Assembly: GCA_050303415.1 (NCBI GenBank)
Contig: JBNLBS010000025.1
Span: 1 to 31,093 of the forward strand
DNA length: 31,093 bases
Direction of reading: 5' to 3'
Source: JBNLBS01 sp050303415
GTDB lineage: Bacteria > Pseudomonadota > Gammaproteobacteria > Methylococcales > Methylomonadaceae
Under the pieces are notes generated by a model. The model was not told where the DNA came from, made no database searches, and was given only the letters and a program-made list of their open reading frames with translations. Below are positions 1 to 8,923 of this stretch, one piece after another; position 1 is the first letter of the stretch; every line of letters begins with the position of its first letter. The translations under genes and the position numbers were made by a program.

Positions 1-98
1 TCCTTGGCCAGCGCAGGTAATTGATCTTTGCTTAATTGCCTGATATCTGCTGGCGTGGTGATGGTGTCTAATAGGGGATAATCGTTTGATTTAGTCAT
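1..98 (-). CDS. dxs: 1-deoxy-D-xylulose-5-phosphate synthase, N-terminal fragment (runs off the window)
   Basis: Reading the minus strand from the ATG at 98-96 gives 32 codons, beginning MTKSNDYPLLDTI and continuing TTPADIRQLSKDQLPAL. The pattern YPLLDxIxxPADIRxLxxxQLPxLAxE is the usual N-terminus of DXS, the thiamine-diphosphate enzyme that condenses pyruvate and glyceraldehyde-3-phosphate in the first step of the MEP isoprenoid pathway. The start lies one base after the copD stop (TAA 102-100) with no clear Shine-Dalgarno sequence, which suggests translational coupling and co-transcription with the hopanoid arm. That placement makes sense, since hopanoids are C30 isoprenoids. The catalytic part is outside the window, so identification rests on the N-terminal match and context only. 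Confidence 0.85.
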   Translation of the reverse strand, partial: MTKSNDYPLLDTITTPADIRQLSKDQLPALAK

Positions 99-99
99 A

Positions 100-1731
100 T
101 TAATATAGTGGTTCACGGTAGAACATTAGGATCATGCCTATCTGGAACAATGCAAATACGGAGATGAATCCGGCAATTTTTCTACCCGGATCATCCAGTT
201 TAAGTTCCAGCCAACGTCCGCAGGCCAGAATTAAGGCAAAAACTCCCATTAAGGTATGTCCTACCTGAATCAGGAATGCGGTCTTGGCCTCAAAGCCGAC
301 ATGGGAGTGTGCCAATAACATAAGACCGCCAAATGCAGCCAATAAGGGAAAAATAAAAGGCAGTATCTCGTTTTGTTTACTAGTCAAGCGCGCACGTAGT
401 TCCATAACGCCTAACATAAAGACTAATAATGTAGCTATGCGATGTTGAAGTACTTCCCCATTGTTAAAGGTGCTGTCCCAAAAGCCGATCGGGCCTAGAG
501 GCCAGGTTTCAGCATCACTACGGAAAAATAGAAAAATACCCAGGCCGACAAAGCCGATTGGCCAATAACGAGCCCAGTCGAACTTTTTACTGTATGACAG
601 CATGGCAAAAAAACTCATGACCGTCAAAAAAATACCGGAGACATTGTGATTGTAATCTGACCATGCTGTTGCCGCCTCCGAGGGAACTTGTCCGACAATG
701 GCAATGCGACCGGCTTCACCGGCCAATAATGCCGCATGGCTTGGAGACGTAGTTCTTGGCAGCCGGGGAGCAAAGGTATTTAATACTTCCTGCCAGTCGG
801 CAGTCAGGTTTGCAATGTCAATGGCTGGCGGTTGCGACGCCAGACTGGCGGCGGTAAAAAGAATAGTGATTAAGATTAAGGTTTCCACTTCGACATAATG
901 AGGAACCCGGTTGGTCAGGTTGTATAGTCTATTACTCGTAGAAAATTCAACCACAGCAGTACGGTTTAACCAGGCAAAGCCCAAAGCCATAGAGAGTAGC
1001 ATTATTTTTACCATCAGCAGGTTGCCGTAACCGGTGCCGACAAAACCATTCAGGGTGGTAATATATTTAAGTGCAATGGGCGTGCCGGTTACAATCAGCA
1101 GGATGACTGCAACCATACCTAATGGAGAAAACCGGCGTAACAATATCGGCCATAATTCATTTGTAATCAGGTTACGCTTTGTTAATAGCCAAACGCCAAT
1201 TAATTGAATAATGCCGCCAACCCATATGGCGGCGCCAATTTGGTGCAGTACTGTCAGACTCATTAAAAAACCACGGTCTTCAAACCTGCCCGCTCCGTGA
1301 ACCAGCCAGGCACCGGAAATAACCAGCGGACAGGTCAGTGCAGCGCAAATCAGCCAGTGTTTTTTTGAATCGCTATGTTTTTTTAACCAGAAATGAATGT
1401 ACACGGCCAATAAGGCGGCAAAAAAAGCTCGCCATAAACCACCTTGAAACTGAATGGTATGAGCAAAGGCAGGGAATGGCCAGGTGTCCAGAACCGCAGC
1501 CATGAGCCATATTTTTAAGCCAATTTTAGCTAACTGGGTAAAAAACAGTACAAATACGCCTAAATAGGTAAATGAAACAGCTTTATCAATCAAGCGGTGG
1601 TTGTATTGATCACTGGTATGCCAGGGTTTCAATATCAATAATCCCCAGAACACACCACCAATTGCCATTGAATAAAATGCCAGATCAACCCCTCCGATCA
1701 ATGAATCGAGAAAATCTGCTATGCCTTCCAT
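100..1731 (-). CDS. copD: CopD-family copper-resistance membrane protein with an extra C-terminal membrane module
   Basis: This 543-residue polytopic membrane protein has about a dozen hydrophobic segments. The middle part, roughly residues 155-300, matches the CopD domain: LHQIGAAIWVGG at about 162-173, RRFSPLGM at about 199-206, and an ending SLASQPPA, as in many CopD proteins. CopD is thought to move copper across the inner membrane together with periplasmic CopC, whose gene lies 15 bp upstream. Residues about 355-543 form a further module of about five membrane segments with scattered histidines (H362, H430, H475, H477, H492). That module is beyond a minimal CopD and could bind metal or heme, which is inference. 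A purine-rich AGGGG precedes the ATG. It lies between hpnO-copC and dxs, apparently in one transcription unit. Family confidence is high; transport direction is unknown. Confidence 0.85.
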   Translation of the reverse strand: MEGIADFLDSLIGGVDLAFYSMAIGGVFWGLLILKPWHTSDQYNHRLIDKAVSFTYLGVFVLFFTQLAKIGLKIWLMAAVLDTWPFPAFAHTIQFQGGLWRAFFAALLAVYIHFWLKKHSDSKKHWLICAALTCPLVISGAWLVHGAGRFEDRGFLMSLTVLHQIGAAIWVGGIIQLIGVWLLTKRNLITNELWPILLRRFSPLGMVAVILLIVTGTPIALKYITTLNGFVGTGYGNLLMVKIMLLSMALGFAWLNRTAVVEFSTSNRLYNLTNRVPHYVEVETLILITILFTAASLASQPPAIDIANLTADWQEVLNTFAPRLPRTTSPSHAALLAGEAGRIAIVGQVPSEAATAWSDYNHNVSGIFLTVMSFFAMLSYSKKFDWARYWPIGFVGLGIFLFFRSDAETWPLGPIGFWDSTFNNGEVLQHRIATLLVFMLGVMELRARLTSKQNEILPFIFPLLAAFGGLMLLAHSHVGFEAKTAFLIQVGHTLMGVFALILACGRWLELKLDDPGRKIAGFISVFALFQIGMILMFYREPLY

Positions 1732-1746
1732 TCTATTCGACCCCTA

Positions 1747-2109
1747 TTAATTAACAACGAAACGGATAATATCTTCAGTTAAATGCCCATCGGCGGCAAA
1801 AATCTTGAAACGAAGGGCATATTTTCCCGGTTCCAGCGATGGTACATTTATGTGGACAAGACCTGGTTGATCTCCTAGGTTGGCAGTTAATTGTTCTTGA
1901 ATATCGCCTTTACGAACCAGAAATATCTGCGACAGATCAAGTTCTATATTGGAATTAAAGTTCAGTTTGACTTGTGTCGCTTTATTTGCCTGAATAGGTG
2001 TAATGGCTAATGAAGTCTTGGTCACAACGGCGTGAGCTTGCACAGCACTTGAAAATATAAGTCCGAATGCTATCAGGCCGCTCGCGATTTGCATAAGAAG
2101 TTTTTTCAT
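1747..2109 (-). CDS. copC: CopC-like periplasmic copper-binding protein
   Basis: A 120-residue protein. Residues 1-25 form a signal peptide with a likely cut after VQA, leaving histidine (H26) as the first mature residue. The mature part is a short Ig-like beta-sandwich ending in FAADGHLTEDIIRFVV. CopC proteins bind Cu(II) through the N-terminal histidine plus an Asp and His in a DxH motif, and here H26, D107 and H109 are all present. The Met-rich Cu(I) site of some CopC proteins is not evident, so this looks like a Cu(II)-only type. A strong ribosome-binding site (GGGGGAGGAA) precedes the ATG. The gene is followed 15 bp later by copD. A 104-bp gap separates it from hpnO, so it may have some expression of its own. 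Confidence 0.9.
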   Translation of the reverse strand: MKKLLMQIASGLIAFGLIFSSAVQAHAVVTKTSLAITPIQANKATQVKLNFNSNIELDLSQIFLVRKGDIQEQLTANLGDQPGLVHINVPSLEPGKYALRFKIFAADGHLTEDIIRFVVN

Positions 2110-2152
2110 GGAATATTCCTCCCCCTTTTAGGAACATAGTGTTGATACAGGT

Positions 2153-2203
2153 TCAGCTCATCGTTGTGTATTTCCGTTATCTGGCTTCACCCCGGTGAGC
2201 TGA
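2153..2203 (-). promoter_or_regulatory. Inverted repeat in the hpnO-copC gap
   Basis: The 8-bp arms TCAGCTCA (2153-2160) and TGAGCTGA (2196-2203) are perfect reverse complements, 35 bases apart. A smaller GGTGA/TCACC pairing overlaps the inner edge of one arm. In the hpnO-to-copC transcript this could fold into a stem that lowers read-through or protects an RNA end. There is no T-run after it, so it is not a standard intrinsic terminator. Function is inferred only from position. Confidence 0.35.
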
Positions 2204-2213
2204 GGTGATGCAT

Positions 2214-3599
2214 TTATTTTTTATTTTTTATTGCATGTCCGGCCAGTGTTTTACCTAAATCCCAGATAGAACCGGGAACCTGATGGGTATCGGCAATCGT
2301 TTTATCAAATGATTGCACTATGTGGTCACGATCCCGCTGGTCAAGATTTAACGGTGGTAATAACTTAACCACATTCATACCGTGACCAGCGACCTGAGTC
2401 AGAATACGGTGCTCTTTGAATAGCGGAATGGTAACCATTTGACAGAATAGGCCTTTATTAGCCGCTTCCAACATTGCCCAGGCAGCTTTATACTTCAGGC
2501 TTTTGGGTGCTTGAAATTCAACAGCTATCATTAAACCTTTGCCACGTGCTTCCTTAAGGAATTCGTATTTGTTTTTGGTGGCATTTATAGTTTCAATAAT
2601 ATCACTACCTACTTTGGCGCTGTTTTCGACCAGTTTTTCATCTTCCATGACCTGTAAAGTGGCTAAACCGGCAGCCATTGCCATATTGTTTTTGGAAAAG
2701 GTCGAACCATGAACTACCGCTCTGTCCATACGATTGAAGACGGTATCCATGATTTTTTGCGTCATCGCGACGGCACCGACTGGAATAAAACCGCCGGACA
2801 GTGCTTTAGCCATTAAGATCATATCGGGTTTAACGTTCCAGTGATCAATTGCCCAGAATTTACCGGTACGACCCAAGCCAGTCTGGATTTCATCGGCAAC
2901 AAACAAAGTGCCGTATTTTTTACATAAACGCTCTACTTCCGGAAGATAGTTATCATCTGGTACATTTACTCCTTTACCTTGAATAGGTTCAACGATAAAG
3001 GCCGCCACATCTTTATTACTTAGAGCCTTTTCCAGTGCTTCCAGGTCATTAAATGGAATGGCTTTGCAATCGGGTAACAATGGCCCAAAACCTTCACGGA
3101 AGATTTCTTCACCATTTAAAGACAATGAACCCAGTGTTAAGCCGTGAAAACTGTGTTCGCAGTGAACAATACGGGAGCGTTTTGTGGTGTAGCGGGCAAA
3201 TTTAATAGCCGCTTCCACAGCCTCGGTACCGGAATTGCTGAAAAACATTTTGTTTAGATTATCCGGTGTTGTAGCCAGAATCTTTTCCGCCAGCAGGCCG
3301 CTAAGCAGGGAGACATCCATCTGAACCAGGTTGGGTAATTCCAGTGTTAAGGTCTCTTTTAAGGCATTAATAACCGTAGGATGATTGCGGCCAATGGCAA
3401 ATACACCAAAACCACTTAACAGATCCAGGTATTCATTGTTATCTTCATCGTATAAATATTGACCCAGCGCTTTTTTATAGTTACGGTCATAACCTATCGT
3501 TTTTAAAACCCTAACCATTTGGTTGTTAAGGTGTTGCTCATGTAGCGCAAATTTTTCTTCAAAATGTTGATTGAAAAGCTCGGCTATGCTGAAAGACAT
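2214..3599 (-). CDS. hpnO: Hopanoid side-chain aminotransferase (class III, PLP), HpnO type
   Basis: A 461-residue class-III aminotransferase. Visible features are SNSGTEAVE (121-129, cofactor phosphate contact), DEIQTGLGRTG (236-246, with D236 contacting the PLP ring) and AKALSGG with the Schiff-base lysine K265. The N-terminal extension and hopanoid setting fit HpnO, which is needed to place the C-35 amino group that gives aminobacteriohopanetriol. The frame is open back to 3650, but that would overlap the end of hpnN. The ATG at 3599 has GAGGT just upstream and leaves a 16-bp gap. Ornithine- or acetylornithine-type transaminases are the family alternative, but the neighbours argue strongly for HpnO. 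The gene predicts that this organism makes aminohopanoids. Confidence 0.88.
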   Translation of the reverse strand: MSFSIAELFNQHFEEKFALHEQHLNNQMVRVLKTIGYDRNYKKALGQYLYDEDNNEYLDLLSGFGVFAIGRNHPTVINALKETLTLELPNLVQMDVSLLSGLLAEKILATTPDNLNKMFFSNSGTEAVEAAIKFARYTTKRSRIVHCEHSFHGLTLGSLSLNGEEIFREGFGPLLPDCKAIPFNDLEALEKALSNKDVAAFIVEPIQGKGVNVPDDNYLPEVERLCKKYGTLFVADEIQTGLGRTGKFWAIDHWNVKPDMILMAKALSGGFIPVGAVAMTQKIMDTVFNRMDRAVVHGSTFSKNNMAMAAGLATLQVMEDEKLVENSAKVGSDIIETINATKNKYEFLKEARGKGLMIAVEFQAPKSLKYKAAWAMLEAANKGLFCQMVTIPLFKEHRILTQVAGHGMNVVKLLPPLNLDQRDRDHIVQSFDKTIADTHQVPGSIWDLGKTLAGHAIKNKK

Positions 3600-3615
3600 G
3601 GAATACCTCAAATAG

Positions 3616-6234
3616 TTAAATTTGTTTGCCGCTGAATGCAGGCAAGACAATTAAAGTGCAAATTAATGTAAAAGTAATACCTATGGCGAGTAATAAACCC
3701 ATGCTGGCTGTACCTACGTGTGCGGTAAAGGCCAGACTGGAGAAACTGCATAAGGTGGTTAAAGAACTGAAAAAGACGCCTCGAGCGGTACTGGTTTGCA
3801 GCAGATTCTCGTTATTACTCAAACCGGTTTGCAGCCTGTGCATAATGTGAATGCCGCTGTCCACACCCATACCCATCAGTAAAGGCAGGGCAATAATATT
3901 GGCAAAATTAAACGGATTATCCAACAGTACATTGCTGGCGCCTGTAAATAAGGCTGCTAAGACTAAAGGACCAACCACCAGTAAGGTGTTTTTTATGTTT
4001 TTAAGAATAATTAAAAGCAGCAAAACGATGGCGATAAAGGCACCGCTAAACGCTTCAATAAAGGCATTGATAACGGCCGTCCCTGAGGCTTGATCAGAAA
4101 CAGGCAGGCCGGTAGTTGTAGCATCGATACTTTGAACGTCGCCGACAAACTCTTTTAGATTGGCTATCTGATTTTGATCCTTTTCCGGCGTAATCAACAC
4201 TTTATAAAAACCGTTAGTGCCAACCCAATGCGAGGTAATATAGTCTGGTAAATCATTAAGGCTGTAACTTTCAGCAGCAAGGCTGGCGCTTAGTCTTTGC
4301 ATGGTGTATGGCAGCAGACCTAATATATTGTGTTCCAGGTTTTTATATTCTGCTTCTGGTGCAGGACTGTTGTCTGCATATTCCAGGTAATTCTGTATGC
4401 GTTGTTGCAGATTTTGCAGGATTTGTTTGGACACATGAGTATCGGTGGCAGATAAAAACTCTAGCAGTTCCTTATTAAAGTTGACTAGTGCTTGCCGTTG
4501 ACTGTTGCTGTCGAGTTCGCTATTGAACTGTTTAAGTTGAGCCCCCAGGATCATATCCAAATCTTCAATAATATACAGCTTTTCATCCTGGTTGTCGGCC
4601 ACAAAACTGGAAAGCGTGATGGTTTCATGAACGGATGGCAGTTTTTCTAATTTTGCCGCCAGTTCATTGGCTTTGTCCAGATTATCAGCCAAGGATGCTA
4701 AAGAGAACGGTGATTCAGTCTGAGATTTTAATAATTCTTTTATTGTGGAAACCGATTCGCTTTTGGGGTCGCGCAGGTTAATGGGATTTGAATCAAACAC
4801 CAGTTGAGTCAAAATAAAGCACGAGCCAATTCCGAGGATTACGGAAATGATACGTATGCTGCCCGAAAATCTAAAAGGAATAGTTGCAAAAAATGATGGT
4901 TTTACCTGTCTTCCGTTAAACGGTTTTACATTTTTTAACGGCATAATGGTGAGCAGAGCCGGTAATACCGTCAATGAAATACCCAGGCCGATAAACATAC
5001 CCGCACCCGAAATAATACCCAGCTCGGAAACACCGGCATAATCGGTCGGTATAAAGGCCAGAAAACCTATCGATGTGGTTAAGGCGCACAAAAAGATAGA
5101 GAAACCAACACTGTGTATACTTTCGCTGATGGCTTGATTGTTGTTAAAACCTTGAGCTCTACATTCACGGTAGCGCAGGCAGATGTGAATGGCATAATCC
5201 ACCCCAAGACCTATATAGAGCACAGCAAAAGCGACTGAAATTATATTTAAGTGGCCAATGGAGATGGTAGCGAATCCTGCCGTTAATATCAGTCCCATAA
5301 TCAGGGCAACAAAGGTATTAAATAGCAGTTTAAAGGAATGATAGCTAAGCCATAATGACAGACAAACCAGTAGTAAGGAAACCAGGCCGGCAATAGCGGC
5401 CCCCTGGCTGACACTTTCCAGTTCTTCATGTTCTAACGCTGTTTCACCGGTAATACGAATGCTGACCGTAGGGTTTTTTGCCATCACACTTCGAGCCAGC
5501 TCCCTGGCATTGGACAGAGCATAGTCGGCCGGTAGCAATTCATCAAAATGCAGCTTGGGTTTGGCGATTACAATGGTGCGGTTGTATTCTGTATTGAGTC
5601 TTTTTTCTGCCAGCAGGTTTTGCCAGGATAAATGATGTGGCTTTTGTTGTAACTGGGCATCCAAGGAATCGGTGATGGCCAGCAATAACGGGTTTAAATC
5701 CAGTGGCAGTGAATTATCGGTCTGTTTAAGTGCCTGTGTAATAATTTCTAACAAACCTGCCAGGTGATAATTTTGAGACAGGTGGCCAATAAATGGTTGG
5801 GCATCGGTTAACTTTTTCGACAGGTCGTATAATTCTTCTGTAGAGAGATACAATAATGCCTGTTGTCTAAAAAAGTCGTTTTCGCTAGGCATGAATGCCG
5901 TATCAAATTGTTCATTTTTTAGCTGAAGCAGGTCAAAAAGTTCATTGGCTGCGAGGGAGGTTTCTTCAGGTGTCGGTGCTTCAACCACCATGATGATAGT
6001 GGATTCTTCCTGTGGAAATTCCTTATTTATGCGTTGTCTGTTTTGTTGGAAAGGCAAGTCGGGAGACAGCATCTCAGCGGTGTTGGTATTGACCCCCAGA
6101 TTATTAACTGTGTAGTACAAACTGATGCTGCATAACAATATAGTGCACACAATAATGAACCAGGGAAAGCGTAAAACCAGCTTTTCACAAGCGCAAAGAA
6201 TAAAATGAATGGTTGATGATGAATGCCGACCCAT
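3616..6234 (-). CDS. hpnN: RND/MMPL-family hopanoid transporter HpnN
   Basis: An 872-residue protein with the two-fold repeat of RND permeases. There is one membrane helix near 22-44, a large periplasmic loop (about 45-275), five helices (about 278-432), another helix (about 460-480), a second large loop, and a final helix group from about 725. The paired signature of the MMPL/HpnN group is visible as IGLGVDYAIH (341-350) and MGMGVDSGIH (787-796), each with a membrane aspartate expected to serve proton coupling. HpnN moves hopanoids from the inner to the outer membrane in Rhodopseudomonas and Burkholderia. It sits between hpnG (11 bp upstream) and hpnO (16 bp downstream). Length and topology are normal and no break is seen. 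Confidence 0.9.
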   Translation of the reverse strand: MGRHSSSTIHFILCACEKLVLRFPWFIIVCTILLCSISLYYTVNNLGVNTNTAEMLSPDLPFQQNRQRINKEFPQEESTIIMVVEAPTPEETSLAANELFDLLQLKNEQFDTAFMPSENDFFRQQALLYLSTEELYDLSKKLTDAQPFIGHLSQNYHLAGLLEIITQALKQTDNSLPLDLNPLLLAITDSLDAQLQQKPHHLSWQNLLAEKRLNTEYNRTIVIAKPKLHFDELLPADYALSNARELARSVMAKNPTVSIRITGETALEHEELESVSQGAAIAGLVSLLLVCLSLWLSYHSFKLLFNTFVALIMGLILTAGFATISIGHLNIISVAFAVLYIGLGVDYAIHICLRYRECRAQGFNNNQAISESIHSVGFSIFLCALTTSIGFLAFIPTDYAGVSELGIISGAGMFIGLGISLTVLPALLTIMPLKNVKPFNGRQVKPSFFATIPFRFSGSIRIISVILGIGSCFILTQLVFDSNPINLRDPKSESVSTIKELLKSQTESPFSLASLADNLDKANELAAKLEKLPSVHETITLSSFVADNQDEKLYIIEDLDMILGAQLKQFNSELDSNSQRQALVNFNKELLEFLSATDTHVSKQILQNLQQRIQNYLEYADNSPAPEAEYKNLEHNILGLLPYTMQRLSASLAAESYSLNDLPDYITSHWVGTNGFYKVLITPEKDQNQIANLKEFVGDVQSIDATTTGLPVSDQASGTAVINAFIEAFSGAFIAIVLLLLIILKNIKNTLLVVGPLVLAALFTGASNVLLDNPFNFANIIALPLLMGMGVDSGIHIMHRLQTGLSNNENLLQTSTARGVFFSSLTTLCSFSSLAFTAHVGTASMGLLLAIGITFTLICTLIVLPAFSGKQI

Positions 6235-6245
6235 GTTGATGATTC

Positions 6246-6959
6246 TTATATCGAGCTAAAATCGTTTATTGTATCAAGATGTTGAGCAATCAACTTTAAT
6301 TTGTTTTTGGCGGCATTAAAATGTAAACCCAATTTGATTAAACCGGGTAATTCCTGAGGGTGAACCAGTATAAAACGTAACAATTTTGTGATAATCACTA
6401 CACCTTCATCATTCATGGCGTAACTGATTGCAGAAGGTAAATCCATATTGGCCGGGTCGGCAACAGCTCTGATAGCCATAAACGGCTTACCGGCTTGTAC
6501 TGCCGTTTTTGCGATTGCGATACTTTCCATATCCAGCGCTATAGCCTGGCTTTGTTGGTATATTTTGGCTTTGTCTTTACTCTCAGTAACAATGTTTCTG
6601 CTTTCGGCAAGTCTATCTGAAAATACGACAGTGTATTGCTTTAATATATTGACAGTCTGCCGCAACCAATCGGATTGGATATCAATGGGTTGCAAATCGG
6701 CATCGATCAACTGTTTTGCAATGACCAAATCACCGGGCTTAAGATTGGGCGCCAACGCAGCTGCACAACCCCAGCTGACAAGTCTTTCCGCGCCTTGGTT
6801 CAACAAAGCTTGGCTTGCTTTTTGTGCGTTTTTGGATCCGGCGCCTGAATAGGCCATTAAAATGTTTTTACTAAGGGAAATGATGCACCCCTTATCAATT
6901 TTTTTAGATGTCAGGGTGCTTATTTCTTCAGGCAGGGCAACGACTATCCCGGTAATCAC
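6246..6959 (-). CDS. hpnG: Adenosylhopane nucleosidase/phosphorylase HpnG
   Basis: A 237-residue member of the purine nucleoside phosphorylase/MTA-SAH nucleosidase superfamily. It shows IVVALPEE at the N-terminus, WGCAAALAPNLKPGDLVIA (63-81), LDMESIAIA (142-150, the catalytic-region glutamate) and RAVADPA (164-170). In the hopanoid pathway HpnG removes adenine from adenosylhopane to give ribosylhopane or its phosphorylated form, the substrate from which bacteriohopanetetrol and aminotriol derive. The start is GTG (6959-6957) and shares GTGA with the shc stop, implying translational coupling. No ATG start fits the N-terminal family pattern. Catalytic chemistry (hydrolysis versus phosphorolysis) cannot be decided from sequence. 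Confidence 0.88.
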   Translation of the reverse strand: MITGIVVALPEEISTLTSKKIDKGCIISLSKNILMAYSGAGSKNAQKASQALLNQGAERLVSWGCAAALAPNLKPGDLVIAKQLIDADLQPIDIQSDWLRQTVNILKQYTVVFSDRLAESRNIVTESKDKAKIYQQSQAIALDMESIAIAKTAVQAGKPFMAIRAVADPANMDLPSAISYAMNDEGVVIITKLLRFILVHPQELPGLIKLGLHFNAAKNKLKLIAQHLDTINDFSSI

Positions 6960-8914
6960 TTTTTATTCAGCTCGTTTCGGTAACGGGCAAGTGCCCATAA
7001 CGGGAAGAATTTATCGTAACCGTGATATTTTAGATAAAATACTTTTGGAAAGCCTGGGGCGGTAAAGCATTTATCGTCCCAAGTACCATCTGCTCTTTGC
7101 TTGCGTAACAGAAAATCTATACCGGCTTTAACTTCCGTGCTATGGGTTTCACCTGCGGCAATTAACCCCAAGATAGCCCAGGCAGTCTGGAATGCGGTGC
7201 TGAAACTGTATTGGCCGCGAGTACTTTCATCATGATAACTGTAATTATCCTCGCCCCAGCCACCATCCGGGCGCTGAACACTCTTCAGCCAGGCAGCGGC
7301 TTTACGGTACATTGGGTCATCTTTGGGCAGGTTGGTTTGTTCAAGCCCGAGTAATACTGACCACGTGCCGTAAATATAATTGGTACCCCAGCGCCCAAAC
7401 CATGAACCGTCTTGTTCCTGGTCGCTACGAATATATTCAATGGTGCGTTTTAATGCCGGCAAATATTCGTCATGATCCTGTGCCACTCTCGCCATTAACA
7501 TGGCGCAACGGGCACTGACATCGACAGTCGGCGGGTCAAGTAATGCACCATGATCGGCAAACGGTATTTCATTCAGGTAATAATAGGTATTATCAACATC
7601 AAAAGCACCGTAGCCGCCATTTTCTGACTGCATGCCGACAATCCAGCGTGTCGCACGATGAATTGACTCGGTATGCGCTTCAGCTTTGTCAGCCGCGGCC
7701 ATGGCAAATGCCACCACGGCAGTGTCATCGACATCCGGATAATGCGGGTTTTCAAATTGAAAGGCCCAGCCACCGCCTTCAAGGTTAGGGCGAGCGATGC
7801 GCCAGTCACCAGGCTCGTCCGACAACTGCTTGATTTTCAGCCAGGCATAAGCTCTTTCCAGGCTGTCGCTGTTACCTTGTTTATCTGCTTCTTGAAGCGC
7901 TAAGGCAGTAAGCCCTGTATCCCAGACTGGAGATAAGCACGGTTGGCAGTAGGCATAGTCATCATGGACAACTAATAATTTATCGATTGCTTTGCGTGCT
8001 GTCACGACATGTTCGTGGTCGTGTGGCATGCCAAGCAACAGCATGGCTTCATAGGCATTGACCATGGCAGGAAAGATGGCGCCTAGTCCGTCTTCACCGT
8101 TTAATCGCTCAATAAACCAGTCTTTGGCTTTTTCGATGGCACGTTCATGCATGCTTTGAGGAATCAGTGGGCGCGTCAATAAACCCAGTTTATCCAGTCC
8201 CAAAAAGAATTTATTTAACAGGGTTCTTTCAGGAAAATAATGTTTTTCTTCATCTGGATGAATCAGGAATAGTTCCAATATATCCACTTTGTGTGGGTTT
8301 TTAGCGGTTGCTTTTAATGTACACAAAATAAATAGTGGCACCATAACGGTTCTAGACCAGTAGGATACTTTATCCAGATGGAATGGGAACCATTTTGGAA
8401 ATAACATGATTTCAACCGGAATATAAGGCACGCCGCGCCATGGCAGTTGTTCGAACATAGCTAAGGCAATTCGGGTGAAAACATTGGCTTTGGCTGCGCC
8501 GCCCTGGCTTAAAATATAGTTTTTAAGCTTAACCATGTGCTCGGCATTTATATCATCGCCGGCCATTTTTAAAGCATAATAGACCTTTACGCTGCAACTG
8601 ATATCGCCTTCGCCACCGGTATAGAGCGGATAACTACCATCCGCAGATTGACGTTGACGTAAATAAACAGCAATTTTTTCCTGCAGTGTTTCGTCAATAT
8701 CATCCAGATAATGCATCATCATAATGTATTCGGCTGGAATGGTGCAGTCCGCTTCCAGTTCAAACAGCCAGTAACCATCCTTATTTTGTTGATTTAACAG
8801 GTAGTTTTGACTGTTGGTAATCGCCAGGTCTAAATCCAGGCTTTTTGCTTGGGTATTGATTGATGAGATTTCTGCGTTGTTAGAATCCATCTGTGTATGT
8901 GTGTCGCTATACAT
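6956..8914 (-). CDS. shc: Squalene-hopene cyclase
   Basis: A 652-residue cyclase, the usual length. It converts squalene to hopene/hopanol at the inner membrane. The protonating motif DVDDT lies at 394-398, corresponding to the DxDD catalytic acid. Several QW repeats, which stabilise the alpha/alpha barrels, are visible: QSENGGYGAF (429-438), QEQDGSWFGRWG (499-510), QRPDGGWGED (547-556) and QRADGTWDD (606-614). The C-terminal FTAPGFPKVFYLKYHGY is highly typical of Shc. AAGGG lies just upstream of the ATG. The gene begins 9 bp after the squalene synthase and overlaps hpnG by 4 bp, so the cyclase is encoded directly after the enzyme making its substrate. Also known as hpnF. Confidence 0.97.
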   Translation of the reverse strand: MYSDTHTQMDSNNAEISSINTQAKSLDLDLAITNSQNYLLNQQNKDGYWLFELEADCTIPAEYIMMMHYLDDIDETLQEKIAVYLRQRQSADGSYPLYTGGEGDISCSVKVYYALKMAGDDINAEHMVKLKNYILSQGGAAKANVFTRIALAMFEQLPWRGVPYIPVEIMLFPKWFPFHLDKVSYWSRTVMVPLFILCTLKATAKNPHKVDILELFLIHPDEEKHYFPERTLLNKFFLGLDKLGLLTRPLIPQSMHERAIEKAKDWFIERLNGEDGLGAIFPAMVNAYEAMLLLGMPHDHEHVVTARKAIDKLLVVHDDYAYCQPCLSPVWDTGLTALALQEADKQGNSDSLERAYAWLKIKQLSDEPGDWRIARPNLEGGGWAFQFENPHYPDVDDTAVVAFAMAAADKAEAHTESIHRATRWIVGMQSENGGYGAFDVDNTYYYLNEIPFADHGALLDPPTVDVSARCAMLMARVAQDHDEYLPALKRTIEYIRSDQEQDGSWFGRWGTNYIYGTWSVLLGLEQTNLPKDDPMYRKAAAWLKSVQRPDGGWGEDNYSYHDESTRGQYSFSTAFQTAWAILGLIAAGETHSTEVKAGIDFLLRKQRADGTWDDKCFTAPGFPKVFYLKYHGYDKFFPLWALARYRNELNKK

Positions 8915-8923
8915 GATGTGCCC

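Noticed and set aside
3600..3650. Upstream ATG at 3650 as the hpnO start
   Set aside because: It would overlap the end of hpnN and add 17 residues unlike the family. ATG 3599 has its own GAGGT site.
6448..6852. 134-codon open frame opposite hpnG
   Set aside because: Antisense shadow of hpnG; composition and lack of a start context do not support a gene.
7543..7903. Several open frames opposite or within shc
   Set aside because: They are alternative-frame shadows of a strongly conserved cyclase and have no family features or ribosome-binding sites.
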